Part shown: positions 35,191-39,035 of the stretch, in pieces
How the letters are laid out: each line of letters opens with the position of its first letter
Numbering within the stretch: the first letter of the stretch is position 1
Source of the DNA: Puniceicoccaceae bacterium
Lineage (GTDB): Bacteria; Verrucomicrobiota; Verrucomicrobiia; Opitutales; Coraliomargaritaceae
DNA length: 39,035 nt
NCBI GenBank assembly: GCA_003331195.1
Contig: QOOZ01000018.1
Location: forward strand, 1 to 39,035
Reading direction: 5' to 3'
Position numbers and translations under genes: made by a program
Notes under the pieces: model-generated
Seen by the model: the letters and a program-made list of their open reading frames with translations, nothing else
Told to the model about the DNA's origin: nothing
The model's database searches: none

Positions 35191-36288
35191 ATGCCAGCGA
35201 AGCCATTTACATTTATCTGTGGGGACGACGATTACCTTGTTACGGAAAAGGGTAGGGCTTGGTTTACTGAGCAGACAAAGGACTTGATGGATGATCTTTC
35301 GAAGGAGGTCGTTGATGGGCGTGCTGCGAATGTCGCGGAAGTCGAGGATGCGATCAACCGCTTCACCAGCGCCGCGCAGACGCTCTCCCTCTTTGGCGAG
35401 CGCAAGGTTGTGTGGCTTAAGGATGTCAATTTCATGGCCGATAGCCCGACGGGTCGTGCGCAAGGCACCCTCGATTTACTCGATAATTTAAAAGCGATGC
35501 TCGAAGGCCTCGATGCGACGAGTGTGGGTGTTTTGATTACCGCACAGCCCGTCGATAAGCGCCGTACTTTCTTTAAATGGTGCCAGAAGAACTCGGATTT
35601 TACCGCGATGGCTGCGGGTAAAGACACCGCGCAGACTTGTGCCGCTTTGATTACTGAAGAGTGCGCTCAGGCGGGCAATACGATGACGCGTGCTGCGATT
35701 GAATTGCTCATCGGGAAGGTCAACGGCAACACCCGGCTGATCGTTGAGGAGACGCGTAAGTTACTGACCTTTGCAGGGGAGGGGGCTGAACCTATTAGTG
35801 AGCGCCTCGTGGCCGATCTTGTGCCGAACTTCGGAGATGCTGACTTCTTCGAAGCGGCGGACGCCTTCTACTCGCTCAAACTTTCTTGGACGCTCGAAGC
35901 ACTGCGCCGTCACTTTTTTACCCAGAGTGAATCGCGGCCATTACTCGGCAGTCTTCAATCGCGTAATCGCTTGCTTATTCAATTGCGCGTCTTACTCGAT
36001 GCGGGTGCGATTCGCCTAGGTGGCCGCGGCATCTCCAAAAGCGATTTGGAATCGGCGGCCCGCACCTATGGGCAGCATTTTGGTGATAGCGAAGAGAAGA
36101 GTAATTTGAATGTCTTCACCCAGAATCCTTGGTATCTCGGTCGACTTGCGGAGACGGCGAATAAGGTGCCCTTGAAAAAGCTGATCGATTTTCAGATTGC
36201 GTTCACCGAGGCCTTCGAGGCCATTATCGAGCGTCCCAATGAGCAGGGAGAAGTCTGCCGGGAATTAGCCATCCGCTGTCTAAGCTAG
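35191..36288 (+). CDS. holA: DNA polymerase III delta subunit
   Basis: Clamp-loader subunit that opens the beta clamp. With the ATG at 35191 it has 365 residues and opens MPAKPFTFICGDDDYLVTEK, the usual delta start with a degenerate, non-P-loop 'GDDxYL' motif. FGERKVVWLKDVNF and VNGNTRLIVEETRKLLTF (the N.R.i..E..KL motif) are characteristic. The frame is open back to 35077 within the end of cinA, but the extra 38 residues are Arg-rich and unlike the family. Converges on leuA. Confidence 0.9.
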   Translation: MPAKPFTFICGDDDYLVTEKGRAWFTEQTKDLMDDLSKEVVDGRAANVAEVEDAINRFTSAAQTLSLFGERKVVWLKDVNFMADSPTGRAQGTLDLLDNLKAMLEGLDATSVGVLITAQPVDKRRTFFKWCQKNSDFTAMAAGKDTAQTCAALITEECAQAGNTMTRAAIELLIGKVNGNTRLIVEETRKLLTFAGEGAEPISERLVADLVPNFGDADFFEAADAFYSLKLSWTLEALRRHFFTQSESRPLLGSLQSRNRLLIQLRVLLDAGAIRLGGRGISKSDLESAARTYGQHFGDSEEKSNLNVFTQNPWYLGRLAETANKVPLKKLIDFQIAFTEAFEAIIERPNEQGEVCRELAIRCLS

Positions 36289-36305
36289 CTTTCTATTAAT
36301 GGTTT

Positions 36306-37985
36306 TTATACTTTTGAGTGCGCTCGATTGAAGGCGCTGACGAGTGCACGTAAGCCCGCTAACTCGATGTTCGCATTGATGCCGCAGCCGAAGCTAACAG
36401 AGCCATCGTCATTTTTAATCTGTATATAGGCCGCAGCTTCCGTTTTCGATCCGCCTCCAATCGAGTGCTGTCGGTAGTCGAGTAGTTGGAAGTCTTTGTA
36501 GCCTACTTGTTCAAGTGCATCGACGAAGGCGCTGATGGGGCCATTACCCATGCCAGAGAGCCTATTTGGTTTTCCATTCATGCGAATCTCGGCATCGACT
36601 TTGACCTCTCCTGACTGGGAAAAGTCCTCACGTTCAATCGATAACAATTCCATGGGTGCTTCCAAGTTAACATACGCTTGCATGAAAACCTCGTGAACCT
36701 CATCCGGTGAGAGCTCGCGACTTCCTTTGTCAGCTGTCTCATTCACGACCATACCGACCTCGGGGTGCATTGTTTTAGGTAAATCGAGACCGAAGTCTCT
36801 CTCTAAGATATAGGCGACGCCCCCCTTACCACTTTGACTGTTAATTCGGATGATTGCCTCGTAGTCGCGCCCAATATCTTCAGGATCGATCGCGAGATAG
36901 GGGACTTCCCAGCGTGCGCCCTCCGTATCCTCTTTAGCGCGCAAATCCATGCCCTTTTTAATCGCATCTTGGTGTGAACCAGAAAATGCAGTAAAGACTA
37001 GATCTCCAGCATAGGGGTGTCGGTCGTGTACTGTCATGCGCGTGATACGTTCATAGATCCTGCGAATTCGTTCTAGTTCGCTCAGATCAAGTGCCGAATC
37101 GACGCCTTGCGTGTAGAGGTTCAAGGCGACTGTCACGATATCGAGATTACCGGTGCGCTCACCATTACCGAAGAGAGTGCCTTCGACACGGTCAGCCCCA
37201 GCCAATAGCCCAAGCTCCGTCGCCGCCGCACCCGTACCGCGGTCGTTGTGAGTGTGTAAGCTAATGTAGGCTTTATTACGCTCCTTTAAATTGCGGCAAA
37301 ACCACTCGATCTGATCGGCATGCACGTTGGGCGTCGCGACTTCGACGGTGGCGGGCAAGTTAAGAATGATCTTGTCGTCCTCGGAGGGTGACCACTCAGC
37401 CATAACGGCTTCGCAGACCTCAAGGGCGTAGTCCACCTCCGTGTCGGAGAAACTCTCGGGCGAGTATTGGAAGCGTATCTGCGTGCCTGGAATCGTTTCA
37501 ACGAGGCTTTTGACCAAGCGAGTGCCTTCGACGGCGATGGCTTTGATTTCGTCCTTCGTTTTGTTAAAAGTAACGCGCCGCTGCACAGGTGAGGTAGAGT
37601 TATACAAATGCACGATCGCCTTTGAGGTGCCTTCGAGGCTTTCAAAAGTGCGACGAATTAAATGTTCACGCGCCTGCACGAGTACTTGCAAAGTCACATC
37701 TGCAGGTATGCGTTTCTCATCCACTAAGCGGCGGATAAAGTTGAACTCCGTATCACTCGCAGAGGGGAAGCCGACTTCGATCTCCTTAAAGCCGATTTTG
37801 ACTAAGAGTTCAAACATCTCCAATTTTTCGTTCACCGTCATCGGCGTAGCGAGTGCCTGGTTGCCGTCGCGTAGATCTACGCTTGCCCAGATGGGTGCGT
37901 GAGTAATCGTCCTACTCGGCCATTGACGGTCAGGTAAATCGATCTGTGGGAAGGGTGTGTATTTAGTGATCTTGCCTTTTTGCAT
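36306..37985 (-). CDS. leuA: 2-isopropylmalate synthase
   Basis: First committed enzyme of leucine synthesis, condensing acetyl-CoA with 2-oxoisovalerate. DLRDGNQAL carries the catalytic Arg-Asp, HTHNDRGTGAAA the metal-binding HxH, and LFGNGERTGNLDIV the G-N-GER motif. The C-terminal regulatory LeuA dimer domain (about 440-559, with SKTEAAAYIQI) is present, so feedback inhibition by leucine is likely. At 559 residues it belongs to the longer, actinobacterial/yeast-like type II form. The ATG has AGGA five bases upstream, one of the few Shine-Dalgarno-like sites in this window. Confidence 0.95.
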   Translation of the reverse strand: MQKGKITKYTPFPQIDLPDRQWPSRTITHAPIWASVDLRDGNQALATPMTVNEKLEMFELLVKIGFKEIEVGFPSASDTEFNFIRRLVDEKRIPADVTLQVLVQAREHLIRRTFESLEGTSKAIVHLYNSTSPVQRRVTFNKTKDEIKAIAVEGTRLVKSLVETIPGTQIRFQYSPESFSDTEVDYALEVCEAVMAEWSPSEDDKIILNLPATVEVATPNVHADQIEWFCRNLKERNKAYISLHTHNDRGTGAAATELGLLAGADRVEGTLFGNGERTGNLDIVTVALNLYTQGVDSALDLSELERIRRIYERITRMTVHDRHPYAGDLVFTAFSGSHQDAIKKGMDLRAKEDTEGARWEVPYLAIDPEDIGRDYEAIIRINSQSGKGGVAYILERDFGLDLPKTMHPEVGMVVNETADKGSRELSPDEVHEVFMQAYVNLEAPMELLSIEREDFSQSGEVKVDAEIRMNGKPNRLSGMGNGPISAFVDALEQVGYKDFQLLDYRQHSIGGGSKTEAAAYIQIKNDDGSVSFGCGINANIELAGLRALVSAFNRAHSKV

Positions 37986-38028
37986 GGGGATCCTGGTTCA
38001 ACATAACTTAATAAAATGCATATTTAAG

Positions 38029-38059
38029 AAAAACGAAAGCGTTTATCTTGATCGCTTCG
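38029..38059 (-). promoter_or_regulatory. Possible attenuator in the leuA leader
   Basis: On the minus strand CGAAGCG pairs with CGCTTTCG (one bulged T) around an 11-base loop and is followed by TTTTTCTT, a terminator-like structure about 45 bases before the leuA ATG. No leucine-rich leader peptide was found nearby. The rest of the 189-bp leuA-coaC gap is A/T-rich and must hold two divergent promoters. Confidence 0.35.
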
Positions 38060-38174
38060 CCGTGAAAAAAATTTGAGTAGTTGCGTAAGTTTTATTAAAT
38101 ATGGCTTTATTAGCGCGATTAGAAGGCATACTTGAGTCTTGTTTGTCTGGTAAATAACCCCCATTGATTATCCT

Positions 38175-38741
38175 GTGTCAGACACTACTTCCATTCTAAA
38201 AGATCGCACCATCCTACTTGGCGTCACTGGATCGATTGCTGCATTTAAAGCGGCGGACATCACTAGTCGCTTAAGCGAGGCAGGTGCGGATGTCTTTCCC
38301 ATTATGACGGCGGGTGCCTGCAGCTTCATCCAGCCGCTTACCTTGCAAACACTTTCGCGTAATCCAGTCGCCTCCGACATCTGGAAGGAGGGCGAGAGCT
38401 GGCAACCCGGGCATATCGACCTAGCTGACCGTGCGGACCTTCTCTTGGTCGCTCCTGCCAGCGCGCATTGTATTGCGCAATTCGCTAACGGACTCGCGCC
38501 TGATTTGTTGACTTCGATTCATCTCGCCACGGCTGCGCCTGTCATGATCGCGCCAGCCATGAATGGTAAGATGCTGACACATCCTGCCACCCGGGCAAAT
38601 ATCGCCACCCTGCGTGAGCGCGGCTGCCACTTTATAGAACCGCAGAGTGGTATGCTAGCTTGTGGCTACGAGGGAGAAGGTAAGTTAGCCGCTGTGGAGA
38701 CGATCGTCGATTCCGTGATTAACTTCTTTCAAAAAACTTAG
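38175..38741 (+). CDS. coaC: Phosphopantothenoylcysteine decarboxylase (stand-alone CoaC)
   Basis: FMN-dependent enzyme that decarboxylates phosphopantothenoylcysteine to phosphopantetheine in coenzyme A synthesis. The start is a GTG (38175). Catalytic residues match E. coli Dfp in spacing: His80 (GHIDLAD), Asn130 (IAPAMNGKM) and Cys163 (GMLACGYEGEG), against His75, Asn125 and Cys158. At 188 residues it is only the CoaC half; the CoaB ligase half of the usual bifunctional CoaBC is missing and must be encoded elsewhere. Divergent from leuA. Confidence 0.93.
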   Translation: MSDTTSILKDRTILLGVTGSIAAFKAADITSRLSEAGADVFPIMTAGACSFIQPLTLQTLSRNPVASDIWKEGESWQPGHIDLADRADLLLVAPASAHCIAQFANGLAPDLLTSIHLATAAPVMIAPAMNGKMLTHPATRANIATLRERGCHFIEPQSGMLACGYEGEGKLAAVETIVDSVINFFQKT

Positions 38742-38900
38742 TTCCACCGAATCGAAAACGAAGAAAGCTCTCGGCGTGCACTTTGTCTCAAAAATGTAGC
38801 TCCGATACGCTCCTCGGTTAATATCGTGATAAACCGCTAATAGTCACTTCAATACCTGAGCTGCGCGTATCCTATTTGAAGCCTTTGGGTTGAAGCCATC

Positions 38901-38936
38901 AAAAGAAAAAGGCCTCTCCTAATGGAGAGACCTTTT
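38901..38936 (-). terminator. Intrinsic terminator of the PEP-CTERM gene
   Basis: AAAAGGCCTCTCC pairs with GGAGAGACCTTTT (one mismatch) around loop TAAT (38907-38936). On the minus strand TTTTTCTTTT follows, as required for the gene ending at 38958. On the plus strand TTTT also follows, so it may serve coaC too. The 159 bp between coaC and this hairpin show nothing else. Confidence 0.88.
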
Positions 38937-38957
38937 GAGAAAGATTTTAATTTAGAA

Positions 38958-39035
38958 TTATTTTACCGAACGGCGACGAAGCATGACAGAAGCGAGCGCA
39001 AACATGCCCGCTAGGAGTGCGTAGGTGCCGGGCTC
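38958..39035 (-). CDS. PEP-CTERM protein, C-terminal end only
   Basis: Only the last 25 codons are in the window, reading EPGTYALLAGMFALASVM then LRRRSVK and stop. This is a PEP-CTERM sorting signal: E-P-x motif, a hydrophobic helix, then a cluster of arginines. Such tails direct exported proteins to an exosortase, which is widespread in Verrucomicrobia. The body of the protein, and so its function, lies outside. Confidence 0.85.
   Translation of the reverse strand, partial: EPGTYALLAGMFALASVMLRRRSVK

Noticed and set aside
37966..38004. 13-codon open frame overlapping the leuA start (MLNQDPHAKR...)
   Set aside because: It was considered as a leucine attenuator peptide, but it has only one Leu codon and no supporting structure.

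Overview
The window is a dense chromosomal housekeeping segment with short gaps; no stretch over 300 bases lacks a gene. The best guess for the host is a marine-type Verrucomicrobium of the Opitutae/Puniceicoccales group. This rests on a PEP-CTERM sorting tail at the right edge, a metal-transport operon laid out like the chlamydial ytgABCD operon (Chlamydiae and Verrucomicrobia are both PVC bacteria), start codons that mostly lack a Shine-Dalgarno sequence, and the overall protein character. The placement is inference. Apart from one small tRNA-linked duplication, no phage, IS element or CRISPR array was seen.

Layout. 1-3126 (minus strand): thymidylate kinase (cut by the window edge), a PfkB sugar kinase abutting it, and a dGTPase-family HD hydrolase. 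3179-4240: a secreted protein of unknown function, tRNA-Ser(UGA), and an imperfect second copy of the tRNA 3' end 142 bp downstream. 4240-8411: comM (minus), then coaE and rho (plus). 8458-14274: a type IV pilus motor block, pilB-pilT-pilB-pilC, ending in a clear terminator. 14392-18428: valS and rlmN. 18436-22795 (minus): pyrB, pyrC, a CPBP membrane protease and DAHP synthase. 22948-23673 (minus): an unrecognised protein with a possible C-terminal frameshift. 23761-24409: rpmI and rplT without infC. 24560-28702: a four-gene metal ABC transporter. 28749-38741: SMP-30-family hydrolase, cysS, hemB, uvrC, cinA, holA, leuA and a stand-alone coaC. 38958-39035: tail of a PEP-CTERM protein.

The most interesting system is the metal operon. 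Its order is binding lipoprotein, ATPase, permease fused to a DtxR/MntR-type repressor, second permease. This matches the chlamydial YtgA-YtgB-YtgC(R)-YtgD arrangement, in which the repressor is made as the tail of a membrane permease. Three copies of the heptamer ACTTTGA, two of them forming a palindrome that ends one base before the ytgA ATG, are a natural operator candidate. A perfect 10-bp hairpin lies at the start of the ATPase gene.

Other points to check are a short UvrC lacking both its inter-domain region and the Fe-S cysteines, a Rho with a long Asn/Lys-rich N-terminal insertion, two different PilB ATPases flanking PilT, and a strong terminator pointing the 'wrong' way between valS and rlmN.
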